Origin: Pseudomonadota bacterium
GTDB lineage: Bacteria; Pseudomonadota; Gammaproteobacteria; Burkholderiales; Burkholderiaceae_F
NCBI GenBank assembly: GCA_021842465.1
Contig: JAKBZN010000017.1
Span: forward strand, 1 to 58,303
DNA length: 58,303 nucleotides
Direction: 5' to 3'
Shown: positions 10,803 to 20,217 of the stretch, piece after piece
Layout of the letters: the number at the start of each line of letters is the position of its first letter
Position numbering within the stretch: the first letter of the stretch is position 1
The notes under the pieces: model-generated
Databases searched by the model: none
The model's input: the letters and a program-made list of their open reading frames with translations, nothing else
Told to the model about the DNA's origin: nothing
Position numbers and translations under genes: made by a program

Positions 10803-11585
10803 TCACCCCTGGGGCCAGATCGCGAGCGCCTGCTCGAGCGCCCTGCGGATCGGTTCCTCCAGGTAGGGCAGGAAGACCGCCAGCAGGAGCAGGCCGCCGC
10901 TCAAGGTGATCGGGAATCCGACCGCGAACAGATTGAGTTGCGGAGACACGCGCGCCATGATGCCCAGGATGAGGTTGATGAGGAACATCGTCGCCAGGAT
11001 CGGCAAGGAAACCGACAGCGCGATCGAGAATACCTGTTTTCCCAGCCCGGCGAGGACGTCGAAGGCGATCTGGTGGCTACCGCCCCCGGCAACCGGAAAT
11101 ACGTCGAAGCTGCGGCGCAGCGCGGCGAGGAGCATCAGGTGGCCGTTCATCGTGAGGAACAGCAGCAGGACCAGCAGGGAGACGAGGTTGGTCACCGGGG
11201 TGTCGGTTTCGGGCATTTCCGGGTTGTAGAAGCCGCCGAACGACATGCCGATTTCCAGGCCGATGACCTCCCCGGCGAACTCGACGCCGGAAAACAGCGC
11301 ACGCACCGCGAAGCCGAGCGTCGCGCCCACCAGGATGTTGCGGACCAGGATCTCGAAGAACACCCCGTCGAGGGCATTGCCGAGCGGTGGCGATTGCACG
11401 GTCGGGGCGATCACGAGCGCGATCGCGACGCCGAATGCAACCTTGGCGCGAACGGGAATCGCCTGGTGGGAGAAGGCCGGCGCGGTGCCGAGAAGCGCGA
11501 GAATCCGGACCAGGGGCCAGAAGAAGGCGCCGGTCCAGGCGGCCAGCTGCGTCTCGGAAACGGTGATCGCAGGCATCCGCTTCAT
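10803..11585 (-). CDS. fliR: Flagellar export gate protein FliR
   Basis: FliR is a membrane component of the flagellar type III export gate with FliP and FliQ. The 260-residue product is strongly hydrophobic with about six segments. It has the family's N-terminal WTGAFFWPLVRILALLGTAPAF and the central FSGVEFAGEVIGLEIGMSFG region. The start at 11585 overlaps the fliQ stop by four bases (ATGA). It is the last gene of the fliLMNOPQR run. Confidence 0.96.
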   Translation of the reverse strand: MKRMPAITVSETQLAAWTGAFFWPLVRILALLGTAPAFSHQAIPVRAKVAFGVAIALVIAPTVQSPPLGNALDGVFFEILVRNILVGATLGFAVRALFSGVEFAGEVIGLEIGMSFGGFYNPEMPETDTPVTNLVSLLVLLLFLTMNGHLMLLAALRRSFDVFPVAGGGSHQIAFDVLAGLGKQVFSIALSVSLPILATMFLINLILGIMARVSPQLNLFAVGFPITLSGGLLLLAVFLPYLEEPIRRALEQALAIWPQG

Positions 11586-11851
11586 CCGATCGCGCTGGGA
11601 ATTCCTTCGTAGAGCCGTCGCACGAAATCGACGAAGTAGGTGACCATCCAGGGTCCGGCGATCACGATCGCCGCGATGATCGCCAGCAGCTTCGGGATGA
11701 AGGTCAGCGTCATTTCGTTGATCTGGGTTGCCGCCTGCAGGATCGACACCACCAGCCCGACGACGAGCGAGGTCAGCAGCATTGGCGCCGAGAGCAACAC
11801 CGTCACGTAGAGCGCCTGCTGGGCGATCGAGATCACGCCTTGTGCATCCAT
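11582..11851 (-). CDS. fliQ: Flagellar export gate protein FliQ
   Basis: This 89-residue protein has two transmembrane helices (about residues 15-42 and 52-75) and conserved FliQ sequence, including SLVVGLVVSILQAATQINE and LTFIPK. It packs with FliP and FliR in the export gate. I start it at ATG 11851 (MDAQGVISIAQQ), matching the normal length. An upstream in-frame extension would add 11 residues foreign to the family. Confidence 0.96.
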   Translation of the reverse strand: MDAQGVISIAQQALYVTVLLSAPMLLTSLVVGLVVSILQAATQINEMTLTFIPKLLAIIAAIVIAGPWMVTYFVDFVRRLYEGIPSAIG

Positions 11852-11873
11852 TTGTCGACTCCTTGCGGTTCCG

Positions 11874-12635
11874 TCAGTTTCCAAAGCTCGCGACGAGCGA
11901 GCCGATGAGCAGATCCCATCCGTTGGCGAGCACGAACAGCATCAGCTTGATCGGCGTCGACACGAGCACGGGTGAGAGCATCATCATCCCCATCGACATC
12001 AGGACGCTCGATACGACCATGTCGATCACGAGGAACGGAATGAAGATCATGAATCCGATCTGGAACGCGGTCTTCAGTTCGCTCGTCGCGAACGCCGGGA
12101 TCACCACGCGGATCGGCAGGTCGGTGAGGCTCTTCGCGGCGGCGGCCTCCTTGTCCAGGCGCGCCATGCGCACGAAGAGCGCCAGGTCGTCGGGGCGTGT
12201 GTGTTTGATCATGAAGTCCTTCATCGGCACCGCCGCCGCCTGCGCCGCCTGCTCGAACGACATCTTCTGCTCGCGGAAGGGGACGTAGGCGGTGTCGTAG
12301 ACCCGGTCGAAGGTGGGCCCCATGACGAAGAAGGTGAGGAAGAGCGCGAGGCCGATGAGAACCTGGTTCGGCGGCGCCGTCTGCGTGCCCAGGGCCATGC
12401 GCAGCAGCGAGAGCACGATCACGATCCGCGTGAACGCCGTGGTGAGCAGCAGAAGCGCGGGCAGGAAGCCCAGCGCAGTCAGGAAGATCAGGGTCTGCAC
12501 CGGCACGGAGTAGGTCGTGCCGCCGCCCGCGTGGGCGGCCGTGATGGCGATCGGCGTGACCTGGGCCAGTGCCGGACGCGCTGCGACCGCCAGGATGGCG
12601 CCGAAGCCGGCCGGCAGGAGACGGGATCGGCTCAT
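11874..12635 (-). CDS. fliP: Flagellar export gate protein FliP
   Basis: This 253-residue export-gate protein has an N-terminal signal-like segment ending ARPALA, as FliP precursors do, followed by four membrane helices. Conserved motifs include [15 protein letters not shown] (here TTAFTRIV), [13 protein letters not shown] and the C-terminal [16 protein letters not shown]. It overlaps fliO by four bases and is followed by fliQ after 22 bases. Confidence 0.97.
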   Translation of the reverse strand: MSRSRLLPAGFGAILAVAARPALAQVTPIAITAAHAGGGTTYSVPVQTLIFLTALGFLPALLLLTTAFTRIVIVLSLLRMALGTQTAPPNQVLIGLALFLTFFVMGPTFDRVYDTAYVPFREQKMSFEQAAQAAAVPMKDFMIKHTRPDDLALFVRMARLDKEAAAAKSLTDLPIRVVIPAFATSELKTAFQIGFMIFIPFLVIDMVVSSVLMSMGMMMLSPVLVSTPIKLMLFVLANGWDLLIGSLVASFGN

Positions 12636-12967
12636 CGCGTCCCGCCGCGCAGGCGTTCCAGCAGGGCGCCGAATGCCGGTCCCGCTTGCGGCGATGCCGG
12701 GAATTCTCCCTTCGCCACCGTGCCGAGCCGGGTGATGCCGCTCGCGCCGACCCCGAGCAGCACCCAGCGCTCGCCGACTTCCACGATGACGACCCGCTCG
12801 CGAGGGCCGAGCGCGAGTTGCGAAACCAGCCGCATCGGCCCGGCTCCGGCACGGGGGGCGATTCCCATGCGGCGCAGCCCCCAGACGGCGGCGGCGAACA
12901 GGCCGAGCACGATCAGCAGGGACGTGAACATCGGGAGGAACGACGGCATGCTGGCGGCGTGATTCAT
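12632..12967 (-). CDS. fliO: Flagellar biosynthetic protein FliO
   Basis: FliO helps assemble FliP in the membrane and is poorly conserved. This 111-residue product has one N-terminal membrane helix (about residues 12-32) and a small cytoplasmic domain with the family pattern [25 protein letters not shown]. Its place between fliN and fliP, overlapping fliP by four bases, confirms the call. Other in-frame starts (for example MPSFLPMF, six residues later) are possible. Confidence 0.9.
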   Translation of the reverse strand: MNHAASMPSFLPMFTSLLIVLGLFAAAVWGLRRMGIAPRAGAGPMRLVSQLALGPRERVVIVEVGERWVLLGVGASGITRLGTVAKGEFPASPQAGPAFGALLERLRGGTR

Positions 12968-13001
12968 TGGGCGCTTGCTCGCAAAACGTTGGAGATGCCG
13001 T

Positions 13002-13433
13002 CTACCGGTTGATTCGCCGCATGCGCTCGCTCGGCGTGACGATGTCCGTAAGCCGGATGCCGAACTTCTCGTTGACGACCACCACCTCGCCCTGTGCGAT
13101 CAGGCAGCCGTTGACGAGGACGTCCATCGGCTCGCCCGCCAGCGCGTCGAGTTCGATCACCGATCCCTGCGCCAACTGCAGGATGTGCTTGATCGGGATG
13201 CGCGTGCGCCCCAGCTCCACCGTCAATTGGACGGGGATGTCGAGGATGAAATCCAGGCCCTGCGTGCCTTCCGCGCCGTCTCCGGGCGCGAGGTTCGGAA
13301 AGATGTTGGCGGGCTGGGCCAATCCCTCGACCTCGGCCGAAGGCATGACGTTTCCGCTTCCGGAGGACGCCGCCTGTTCGGCAAGCGCCGCGGCCCAATC
13401 GTCGTCGGCGCTGGGTTTTCCGGTCTCGTTCAT
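13002..13433 (-). CDS. fliN: Flagellar motor switch protein FliN
   Basis: FliN is a C-ring subunit that binds CheY-P with FliM and helps dock export cargo. The 143-residue protein has a variable acidic N-terminal stretch and a C-terminal SpoA domain (about residues 60-140) with DIPVQLTVELGRTRIPIKHIL, GEPMDVLVNGCLIAQGEVVVVN and FGIRLTDIV. It overlaps the fliM stop by four bases (ATGA). Confidence 0.97.
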   Translation of the reverse strand: MNETGKPSADDDWAAALAEQAASSGSGNVMPSAEVEGLAQPANIFPNLAPGDGAEGTQGLDFILDIPVQLTVELGRTRIPIKHILQLAQGSVIELDALAGEPMDVLVNGCLIAQGEVVVVNEKFGIRLTDIVTPSERMRRINR

Positions 13434-14437
13434 GGTTCAACCTCCTGGAGTGCCAGGTTTTCATTGGGATGCGAGTACCGCAACAGGCGCTCGGCACGGA
13501 CCGCGACGTGACCGTTGGTGGCGCCGAAGCGGCATTCGAGAATCGGCACGCCATCGACCTTCACGGGGATGATTTCGCGGATCGAGAGCGGAATGAAGTC
13601 CCCGGCCTTCAGGCGCATCAACTCTCCAACCGTCAATTTGGCGGTGGCCAGTTCGGCGATCAGTTCGACGTCGGCGGATTGCACCTGCTGGGTGAGCTGC
13701 TGAACCCAGCGGCGGTTCGGCTCGGCACCGTCGGCCTGGATCGACGAATAGAGCACGTCGCGGATCGGCTCGAGCGTCGAATAGGGGAAACAGACGTGGA
13801 TCTCGCCGCCGCTGTCGCCGAATTCGACGTTGAACGTGATCGCGACCACGATCTCCGAGGGCGAGGCGATGTTCGCGAACTGCGTGTGCATTTCCGAACG
13901 TTGGTGGTGGAACTGGAACTGGAACAGCGTTCCCCATGCCTTGGTGTATTCCGCGAGCGTGACGTCGAGCAGCCGCTGGATGATCCGCTGCTCGGTGGGT
14001 GAGAAGTCCCGTCCCTCGATGCGGAAATGCTGTTTGCCGCTGCCGCCGAACAGCGTGTCGATCGCGCAGAACACCAGGTTCGGATCGAAGATCACCAGGC
14101 CTTGTCCGCGAAGGGGCGAAAGCGAGATCACGTTGATGTTCGTCGGCACGACGATGTCGCGCAGGAACACCGAATATTTGATCACCCGGACCGGGCCGAC
14201 CGAAATCTCCGGGCTCCGCCGCATGAAGTTGAACAAGGCGACGCGCAGGTTGCGGGCGAAGCGCTCGTTGACGATTTCCATCGTCGGCATCCGCCCGCGG
14301 ACGATGCGCTCCTGACTCGACAAGTCGTAGTTTCGAATGCCTTCGGGGGCGGCATCCTTCTCGACCTTTTGCGATTCTCCCGTGACGCCTTCAAGCAGGG
14401 CGTCCACTTCATCCTGGGAAAGGAACTGGTCGGACAT
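13430..14437 (-). CDS. fliM: Flagellar motor switch protein FliM
   Basis: FliM is the middle C-ring component and main CheY-P target. The 335-residue protein begins with the short conserved N-terminal CheY-binding segment (FLSQDEVDALLEGV). It continues with the CheC-like middle domain (NFMRRSPEISVGPV, FDPNLVFCAIDTLFGGSGK) and ends with a SpoA domain (KAGDFIPLSI, VPILECRFGATNGHVAVR). It lies between fliL (13 bases) and fliN (overlap). Confidence 0.97.
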   Translation of the reverse strand: MSDQFLSQDEVDALLEGVTGESQKVEKDAAPEGIRNYDLSSQERIVRGRMPTMEIVNERFARNLRVALFNFMRRSPEISVGPVRVIKYSVFLRDIVVPTNINVISLSPLRGQGLVIFDPNLVFCAIDTLFGGSGKQHFRIEGRDFSPTEQRIIQRLLDVTLAEYTKAWGTLFQFQFHHQRSEMHTQFANIASPSEIVVAITFNVEFGDSGGEIHVCFPYSTLEPIRDVLYSSIQADGAEPNRRWVQQLTQQVQSADVELIAELATAKLTVGELMRLKAGDFIPLSIREIIPVKVDGVPILECRFGATNGHVAVRAERLLRYSHPNENLALQEVEP

Positions 14438-14450
14438 GGCGTCGTTCCGG

Positions 14451-14942
14451 TCACTGAATGATCATGTGGACGATGAGCACGCCGCTGACCGGGTTGTCGA
14501 TCTTGCCGCCGGCGAGCGCCTTGTTGACGGCGGTGACGATCATCTGTTCGAGCTTCGTCTTGCCCCCGTCGGTCATCAGCGTCGCTTCGGTCTGCGAACT
14601 CAGCACCGGAATCACGGCGTTGCGAACGACCGGGACGTAATCCTTCAGGTACTCGCCGGCATCGACGGACTTGGTCTGGAACGTAAGCTTGATCTGGAGA
14701 AACTTGTCCGGATCCGCCAGGTTGACGGTGAAGTTCTCGAATTCGACGAAGGTCGGTTTCTCGTCCTTCTTCTTTTGTGCCGCCTCCTTCGCCGCCTGGG
14801 CCGGCGTTTCGGGCTTTTTCACGACGAGGAAGTAGTACGCCGCGCCGCCTCCGGCCGCGAGCAGCAGCACCACGATGGCGATGAGTATCGGCAGTTTCGA
14901 CTTCTTCTTCCCGCCTTCCGCTGCTTGCTTGGTTTCCGCCAT
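14451..14942 (-). CDS. fliL: Flagellar basal-body-associated protein FliL
   Basis: FliL is a single-span protein around the stator units that supports motor torque. The 163-residue product has a lysine-rich N-terminus, one membrane helix (about residues 18-40), a charged Lys/Ala linker and a periplasmic domain with the family features FVEFENFTVNLADPD and FLQIKLTFQT. It opens the fliLMNOPQR run. A sigma-28-like site lies just upstream (14985-15011). Confidence 0.95.
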   Translation of the reverse strand: MAETKQAAEGGKKKSKLPILIAIVVLLLAAGGGAAYYFLVVKKPETPAQAAKEAAQKKKDEKPTFVEFENFTVNLADPDKFLQIKLTFQTKSVDAGEYLKDYVPVVRNAVIPVLSSQTEATLMTDGGKTKLEQMIVTAVNKALAGGKIDNPVSGVLIVHMIIQ

Positions 14943-14984
14943 GGTTTCCGAATCCTCGACAAAGAGTTTTTCCGCGGCGGCCCC

Positions 14985-15011
14985 CGATCGGCACGTTCGC
15001 GGAAATCTTGA
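14985..15011 (-). promoter_or_regulatory. Candidate FliA (sigma-28) promoter of fliL
   Basis: On the reverse strand the sequence reads TCAA, 15 bases, GCCGATCG, close to TAAA-N15-GCCGATAA. The -10 ends 43 bases before the fliL start. It has one mismatch in the -35 and two at the end of the -10, so it is weaker than the other candidates, and fliL operons are often sigma-70/FlhDC controlled. Confidence 0.4.
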
Positions 15012-15076
15012 GGGGAATTATTCGGAAAGGAGGCGGGAATCGGTCGCGGGAAATTCGTGGCTTTCCCGCTTCCTTT

Positions 15077-16579
15077 TCACGCAAAAGTGTCGACGAGGCG
15101 CAGGCTGCTTGTGCTAGCGCGGCCGCCGGTCGCCGCGAGCGCGGTCGGCGCGGCGATGGATCCCCCGGTTCCGGAATTGCCGCCGCGGCCGCGACCGCCG
15201 GGGGCGGGACGCTGCTGCGGCAGGGGGTTGTATGCCGAACCGTTGCCGATTTGGGCATCGGCAAGCTGCAAGCCGTTTTGCTGGAACATTTCCTGCAGAC
15301 GGGGCAGGGCCTGTTGCATGGCGTCCCGCGTCGCCTCGTGGTGGGCGGCAAGCGCCAGGGTGGCGGCCTGGCCGTTCATCTGGATCGAGACGCTCACCGG
15401 CCCGAGGTCAACAGGATGGAGGGACAACTGCGCGCTGTGCGTGCCGTTCTGCGCGAGCAGCACGATGCGGCTCGCGAAATCCTGCGCGAAGCCCGGCGTG
15501 CCGACCGGCGTGGGGACGTGCGCCGTCACCGCGGGTCCGACCAGGCCCGCGGTCGGCGACATGCTCGCGGCCAGCGAAGCCATCGGCGCTGCGGCTCCGG
15601 CGGCACCGGACCCGGTCGGCGCCCCCACGGCGGCGCCGCTCCCCGGAGCCGTCGCGCCGCCGCCGGCGGCGGACTGCAGACCGGCGGAGCCGGCGGTCGC
15701 CAGGCTGGCGCCGAACGGGGTCTGGGAGCCGGCATTGGCCGCTCCCGTGCCGCTGTTCGGATCGTTGGTCACGCCGGTACCGGTGCTTGCCGCACGACGG
15801 GTCGTGCCGGCGGTGTTGCCCGGGGATCCCTTTCCGCCCCCGCCGCCGGTGGTGAGCAGGCCCCCGCCGCGCGTGTCGATGCTGTGGGTTGCCCGGGTAC
15901 GCACCAGGGTCGCCTGGGACTCGGGCGGGACCGCCGTCGAGGCGACGACCGTCCCATCTGCCAACCCGGCGGTCCCGCTCCCCTTTGCGGCGCCGCCGGA
16001 CGGTGCCGGCGGGTGGGCGGGCGCCGTGAGGTGCATGGCCGCGGCGAGCGCTTGCTGTACCGGGTCGTTCGCCGCGCGCGAGGCCGACGCCGAGGATCCG
16101 GTTGCCGAATGCGGTTTGCCATGCACGCCAGGTTTGGCCGGCGCTTTCGGTTGCGCGGTCGATGCCGTTGCCGCCGCGGTGGTCGCTGCGGCTGTCCCAG
16201 CGGCGGTCGCCGAGGCGGTGGAACCGGATCCCTGGGTTGCCGAGTTGCCCGATGCGCGGTTTCCGCCGCCGGCGCTCCCCGGTCCGCCGGCTTGCGACGA
16301 ACGGTTCGACGAGGCCGGCGGATCGCCGGAGGCTTGTGCCGGCGGCGATCCGCCTCCGCCGGTCGAAGGCGAAGTGCTTGCCGCTGGCTGCGTCGCGGCC
16401 GGGGCCTGCGGCGTGGGCGGGCTCCCGGCCACCTGCGCCATGACGGATGCGAACGGGGGGGGCGATGCGCCAGGCGCCGCTCCTGCCGGTCCGGCGGAGG
16501 CGGGCAGCCCGGAATCGACCGGGGATGGCGGAGCGGATGGCGCCGGATCGCTGCCGGCGAGGAGCGCAAACGGGATCAT
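15077..16579 (-). CDS. fliK: Flagellar hook-length control protein FliK
   Basis: FliK is an exported ruler that stops hook growth and switches the export apparatus to filament substrates. The 500-residue product is mostly Ala/Gly/Pro/Ser/Thr-rich and low in complexity. The hook-length C-terminal domain lies at about residues 355-435 (LSLHPVDLGPVSVSIQMNG, LPRLQEMFQQNGLQL). The start at 16579 (MIPFALLAG) overlaps the fliJ stop by four bases and excludes a long upstream frame antisense-like to fliJ. A second FliK-like gene occurs at 31529. Confidence 0.92.
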   Translation of the reverse strand: MIPFALLAGSDPAPSAPPSPVDSGLPASAGPAGAAPGASPPPFASVMAQVAGSPPTPQAPAATQPAASTSPSTGGGGSPPAQASGDPPASSNRSSQAGGPGSAGGGNRASGNSATQGSGSTASATAAGTAAATTAAATASTAQPKAPAKPGVHGKPHSATGSSASASRAANDPVQQALAAAMHLTAPAHPPAPSGGAAKGSGTAGLADGTVVASTAVPPESQATLVRTRATHSIDTRGGGLLTTGGGGGKGSPGNTAGTTRRAASTGTGVTNDPNSGTGAANAGSQTPFGASLATAGSAGLQSAAGGGATAPGSGAAVGAPTGSGAAGAAAPMASLAASMSPTAGLVGPAVTAHVPTPVGTPGFAQDFASRIVLLAQNGTHSAQLSLHPVDLGPVSVSIQMNGQAATLALAAHHEATRDAMQQALPRLQEMFQQNGLQLADAQIGNGSAYNPLPQQRPAPGGRGRGGNSGTGGSIAAPTALAATGGRASTSSLRLVDTFA

Positions 16580-17055
16580 GGTTCTCCGATCGCAGATGCC
16601 GGGTAGCCCCCGGAGGCGGCGAGACGGCGCTCGAAGGCGCGCTGTGCCAGTTCGTCCATATGATTTTGTTCGCGTCGGGCGTTGCGCAGCCGCTCCCCCT
16701 CCGCGCGCCGCGTCATCAGGGTTTCGAGGCTGGTCAGCTTTCGTTCGCATTGCGCGACGTCCTCCGACGCGTGCCGGACGGCATGCTCGCGGGCCTCGAG
16801 TTCCTGCTCCTGCGACGCGACGGCGAGCTGCAATCGTCCGAGAAACGCCCGTTGATTGCGTTCCGCGCTCGGATCTCGCGCATCGCCGGCGCGGGGGAGC
16901 GCGCGTCCGTCGTACTCGGCCGCGTAACGGCGCAGCATTTCGCCGTGCGCGCGCGCCTGCTCCAGGGTTCGCAACAGGTTGGCATGCCGTGCCTGCGCGG
17001 CCTGGAGGCGCTTCCGCGCCAATTCGAGAAGGATGGTGGCGGTGGCTGGGTTCAT
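16576..17055 (-). CDS. fliJ: Flagellar export chaperone FliJ
   Basis: FliJ is the coiled-coil stalk-like protein of the export ATPase complex and a chaperone escort. The 159-residue product is almost wholly helical and charged with heptad character ([38 protein letters not shown]). The start at 17055 ([11 protein letters not shown]) overlaps the fliI stop by four bases and gives the usual length. Sequence conservation is low, so gene order carries much of the call. Confidence 0.9.
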   Translation of the reverse strand: MNPATATILLELARKRLQAAQARHANLLRTLEQARAHGEMLRRYAAEYDGRALPRAGDARDPSAERNQRAFLGRLQLAVASQEQELEAREHAVRHASEDVAQCERKLTSLETLMTRRAEGERLRNARREQNHMDELAQRAFERRLAASGGYPASAIGEP

Positions 17056-18491
17056 GACGAGTAGCTCGGAATCCCTTGTACGAGACTTGCCAGGGCGGTC
17101 TGCGCATCGGTGAGCGGAGCGCGTTCCTCCATCGCTTGGCGAAGGAAGCGTTCCATCTGCGGATGGGCTTCGATCGCCGCATCGAGCGCCGGGTCGGCGC
17201 CCGGCACGTAGGCGCCGACGGCCAGCAGGTCGCGGTTGCGCTGGTATCGGGAATAGGCGTTGCGGAAGCGTCGCGCCGCATCGATCTGTTGCGGGGTGCA
17301 GACGGAGGTCATGACGCGGGACACCGAGGCTTCGATGTCGATCGCGGGAAAGTGTCCGGACTCGGCCAGTTTGCGCGACAGTACGATGTGGCCGTCGAGA
17401 ATGGCTCGCGCGGAGTCCGCGATCGGATCCTGCAAGTCGTCGCCCTCCGTGAGCACCGTATAGAACCCGGTGATCGATCCTTCGCCGGGACCGGCGTTGC
17501 CGGCCCGCTCGACGAGTTGCGGTAGTCTGGCAAACACCGACGGCGGGTAGCCCTTGGTCGCGGGCGGCTCCCCGATGGCCAGCGCGATCTCCCGGGCGGC
17601 CATTGCGTAGCGGGTCAGCGAGTCCATCAGCAGCAGGACGTTGCGTCCGCAGTCGCGGAAATATTCGGCGATCGCCGTGGCGTATGAGGCGCCCTGCATC
17701 CGCACGAGCGGGGTCGTGTCGGCCGGTGCCACCACCACCACGGCGCGCGCCAGACCCTCCGGCCCCAGGATCTCGTCGATGAACTCCTTGACTTCCCGGC
17801 CCCGCTCGCCGATCAGCCCGACGACGATCACGTCGGCGGCGGTGTAGCGGGCCATCATCCCGAGCAGGACGCTTTTCCCGACCCCCGAACCGGCGAAAAG
17901 GCCAATCCGTTGGCCGCGGCCCACCGTCAGCAGCGCATTGATCGCGCGCACTCCGACGTCGAGCGGCGTGCGCACCGGATCGCGGCGCATGGCGTTGATG
18001 GGCCGGCTCAGCAAGGTCCGCGATTCGAGGTCGGCGCCGGGGCGGGGCGCCAGGGGGCCATCGGTGTCGAGGGGTATCCCGTTGGGGTCGAGCACCCGGC
18101 CAAGCAAGGCGGTTCCCATCGGCAGCCGGCGTGTGCGGTCTTCCGCGCGGCGCCATGGGTGGTTGCGCTGGCCGTATCGCGGCCGCAGCGCTTCCGGGTC
18201 CTGGGCGATCACCATCGCCCCCGGTCGGATGCCCTGCGGTTCTACGGTCGGCATCAGGAACAGGCGTTCGCCCGCGAATCCGACGACCTCGGCATCGAGT
18301 TGCGTGCCGTCGTCCTGGACGATCACGGCCCGCGCCCCGACGGGCAGTTTGAGTCCGATCGCCTCCAGCACGAGTCCCGCGGACCGGGTCAGCCGTCCGC
18401 GCTGGGCCAGGGGTTCCGCATGATGCGCAATGCCGCGGCACTCTTCGAGGAACCGCACCAGGCTTCGCGTAGGTTCGGCGATCGCGTTCAC
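17052..18491 (-). CDS. fliI: Flagellum-specific ATP synthase-like export ATPase FliI
   Basis: FliI is the hexameric ATPase of the flagellar export apparatus, related to F1 beta. The 479-residue product has the Walker A motif GSGVGKS (about residues 198-205), [10 protein letters not shown], the Walker B region [11 protein letters not shown] and the C-terminal [12 protein letters not shown]. It starts with GTG at 18491. AGAGG lies six bases before it, and the codon overlaps the fliH stop as GTGA, the same coupling pattern as other gene pairs here. Confidence 0.97.
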   Translation of the reverse strand: MNAIAEPTRSLVRFLEECRGIAHHAEPLAQRGRLTRSAGLVLEAIGLKLPVGARAVIVQDDGTQLDAEVVGFAGERLFLMPTVEPQGIRPGAMVIAQDPEALRPRYGQRNHPWRRAEDRTRRLPMGTALLGRVLDPNGIPLDTDGPLAPRPGADLESRTLLSRPINAMRRDPVRTPLDVGVRAINALLTVGRGQRIGLFAGSGVGKSVLLGMMARYTAADVIVVGLIGERGREVKEFIDEILGPEGLARAVVVVAPADTTPLVRMQGASYATAIAEYFRDCGRNVLLLMDSLTRYAMAAREIALAIGEPPATKGYPPSVFARLPQLVERAGNAGPGEGSITGFYTVLTEGDDLQDPIADSARAILDGHIVLSRKLAESGHFPAIDIEASVSRVMTSVCTPQQIDAARRFRNAYSRYQRNRDLLAVGAYVPGADPALDAAIEAHPQMERFLRQAMEERAPLTDAQTALASLVQGIPSYSS

Positions 18492-19174
18492 GGCGTTCCT
18501 CTTGTCTCGTGCGGATCCCCGAGCGGCGAATCGGCGCCGGGTTCGCAGCCGAGGGTTTCCAGTGTGCGCCGCCAGCGCGTGCCGATCGTCGCATCGATCT
18601 CGACCTGCGACGTGTCGACGCGGCAGCCGCCCGGTTCGATGGCCGGATCCTCGACGAAGCGGCAGCCGCGGAGGTGACCGTCCTCCGACAGCGCATCGCG
18701 CACGAAAGGAAAGTCCGCCGGCGACAGGCGCACGGTCGGATGACCGTGTGATTCGGTCACGAGGGCGAGCGCCTCGCGAACGACGGGGAGGATTGCGTCG
18801 CGCTGGGTGCGGACCTCGCGGCGCAGCACCTGGGCCGCGATCTCGATCGCCAGATCGAGCAGGGCATCGGCCCCTTGGGTCGTGAGTTCCTCGAAACGCG
18901 ATTGCAGCCGCGCCAGGACCGATTCCAGGCGTTGAAGATCGGCGGCCCGCGTCAGTTGGGCGGAGCGCCGGATTTCCGCGGTGGCGTCGGCATAGCCTTG
19001 GGCGCGTCCCTCTTCGTAGCCGCTTTGGCGCTCTTGCGCCGCGTGCAGGCCGTTGCGCGGCGTGAGCCGCTTCGCGGTGGCGAGGCTGACGCCATCGGAC
19101 AGCGGGTTCAGTTCCCATGGCGTCGCAGGTTGGGCCGGCGCGGATGGACGGAGGTGGCGATTGGTGCCGGGCAT
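18488..19174 (-). CDS. fliH: Flagellar assembly protein FliH
   Basis: FliH binds and regulates FliI and anchors it to the C-ring. The 228-residue product has a variable N-terminus, a Gly/Ala-containing helical segment with [13 protein letters not shown], and the conserved C-terminal domain ([35 protein letters not shown]). I start at ATG 19174 because the longer frame upstream reads fliG in the wrong phase. Confidence 0.93.
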   Translation of the reverse strand: MPGTNRHLRPSAPAQPATPWELNPLSDGVSLATAKRLTPRNGLHAAQERQSGYEEGRAQGYADATAEIRRSAQLTRAADLQRLESVLARLQSRFEELTTQGADALLDLAIEIAAQVLRREVRTQRDAILPVVREALALVTESHGHPTVRLSPADFPFVRDALSEDGHLRGCRFVEDPAIEPGGCRVDTSQVEIDATIGTRWRRTLETLGCEPGADSPLGDPHETRGTP

Positions 19175-19188
19175 CGTCGTCGACTCCG

Positions 19189-20199
19189 TCAGACGAACCC
19201 GTCGTCGCCGCCGCCCGATCCGATCTGGATCTGACCTTCGTCGGCGAGACGGCGCACCGTCTTGAGGATTTCGCGTTGCTCGCGCTCCACCTCGGAAAGG
19301 CGGACCGGCCCCTTCGATTCGAGGTCTTCGCGCAGCGTCTCCGCCGCGCGCGAGGACATGTTCTTGAAGATCTTTTCGCGTAGCGACTGATCGGCGCCTT
19401 TGAGCGCAACGATCAGCGAGTCGGACTGGATCTCGCGCAGCATCGTCTGGATTCCCCGGTCGTCGAGATCGATGAGGTTGTCGAAGGTGAACATCTGGTC
19501 GAGGATCTTCTGCGCCAGATCGCCGTCGTGCTCGCGGATCGACTCGACGACGCTCGATTCGATCGTGCCGCCGAGAAAATTGAGCATTTCGGCAGCCGTC
19601 TTGGCGCCGCCGAGGGTCGTTTTCTTGACTTTGTCGCCGGCGGCAAGGACGCGCGACAGGACCTGATTGAGTTCGTCCAGCGCTTGCGGCTGGATGCCGT
19701 CGAGCGTGGCGACCCGCAGGAGAACGTCGTTGCGCATGCGCTCGGGGAAATGCTTCAGCGATTCGGCGGCGTGATCCCGGTCGAGATGGACGAGGATCGA
19801 GGCGACGATCTGCGGATGCTCGTTCTTGAGCAACTCGGCCACCGCCGCGGGGTCCATCCACTTCAGCGACTCGATTCCCGAGACGTCGCGGCCCTGCAGA
19901 ATGCGGTCGATGAGCAGGTTCGCCTTGTCGTCGCCCAGCGCCTTGCGCAGCACTTGGGAGATGTATTCGTCCGAATCCTTGACGAGCGAGTACTGCTCGC
20001 CGTGGGTCTGATGGAACGCCTTGACCGTATCGTCGATCTTGTCGCGCGACACCGAGCGCAGCTTGGCCATCGTTTCGCCCAGCTTCTGCACCTCTTTCGG
20101 GCTGAGATACTTGAAGACCTCGGCCGCGCCTTCTTCGCCGACCGACATCATCAGGATGGCGGCGCGTTCGAGGCCTTCTTCTGCGGTTGCGGTGCTCAT
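19189..20199 (-). CDS. fliG: Flagellar motor switch protein FliG
   Basis: FliG couples stator electrostatics to rotor torque and sits on the FliF ring. The 336-residue product has the N-terminal FliF-binding domain ([23 protein letters not shown] in part), the middle domain with EHPQ, and the C-terminal domain with the charged torque helix near [19 protein letters not shown]. Lengths and order (fliF-fliG-fliH, gaps 18 and 14 bases) are standard. Confidence 0.97.
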   Translation of the reverse strand: MSTATAEEGLERAAILMMSVGEEGAAEVFKYLSPKEVQKLGETMAKLRSVSRDKIDDTVKAFHQTHGEQYSLVKDSDEYISQVLRKALGDDKANLLIDRILQGRDVSGIESLKWMDPAAVAELLKNEHPQIVASILVHLDRDHAAESLKHFPERMRNDVLLRVATLDGIQPQALDELNQVLSRVLAAGDKVKKTTLGGAKTAAEMLNFLGGTIESSVVESIREHDGDLAQKILDQMFTFDNLIDLDDRGIQTMLREIQSDSLIVALKGADQSLREKIFKNMSSRAAETLREDLESKGPVRLSEVEREQREILKTVRRLADEGQIQIGSGGGDDGFV

Positions 20200-20217
20200 G
20201 CCTGCGCTCGGTTCGCG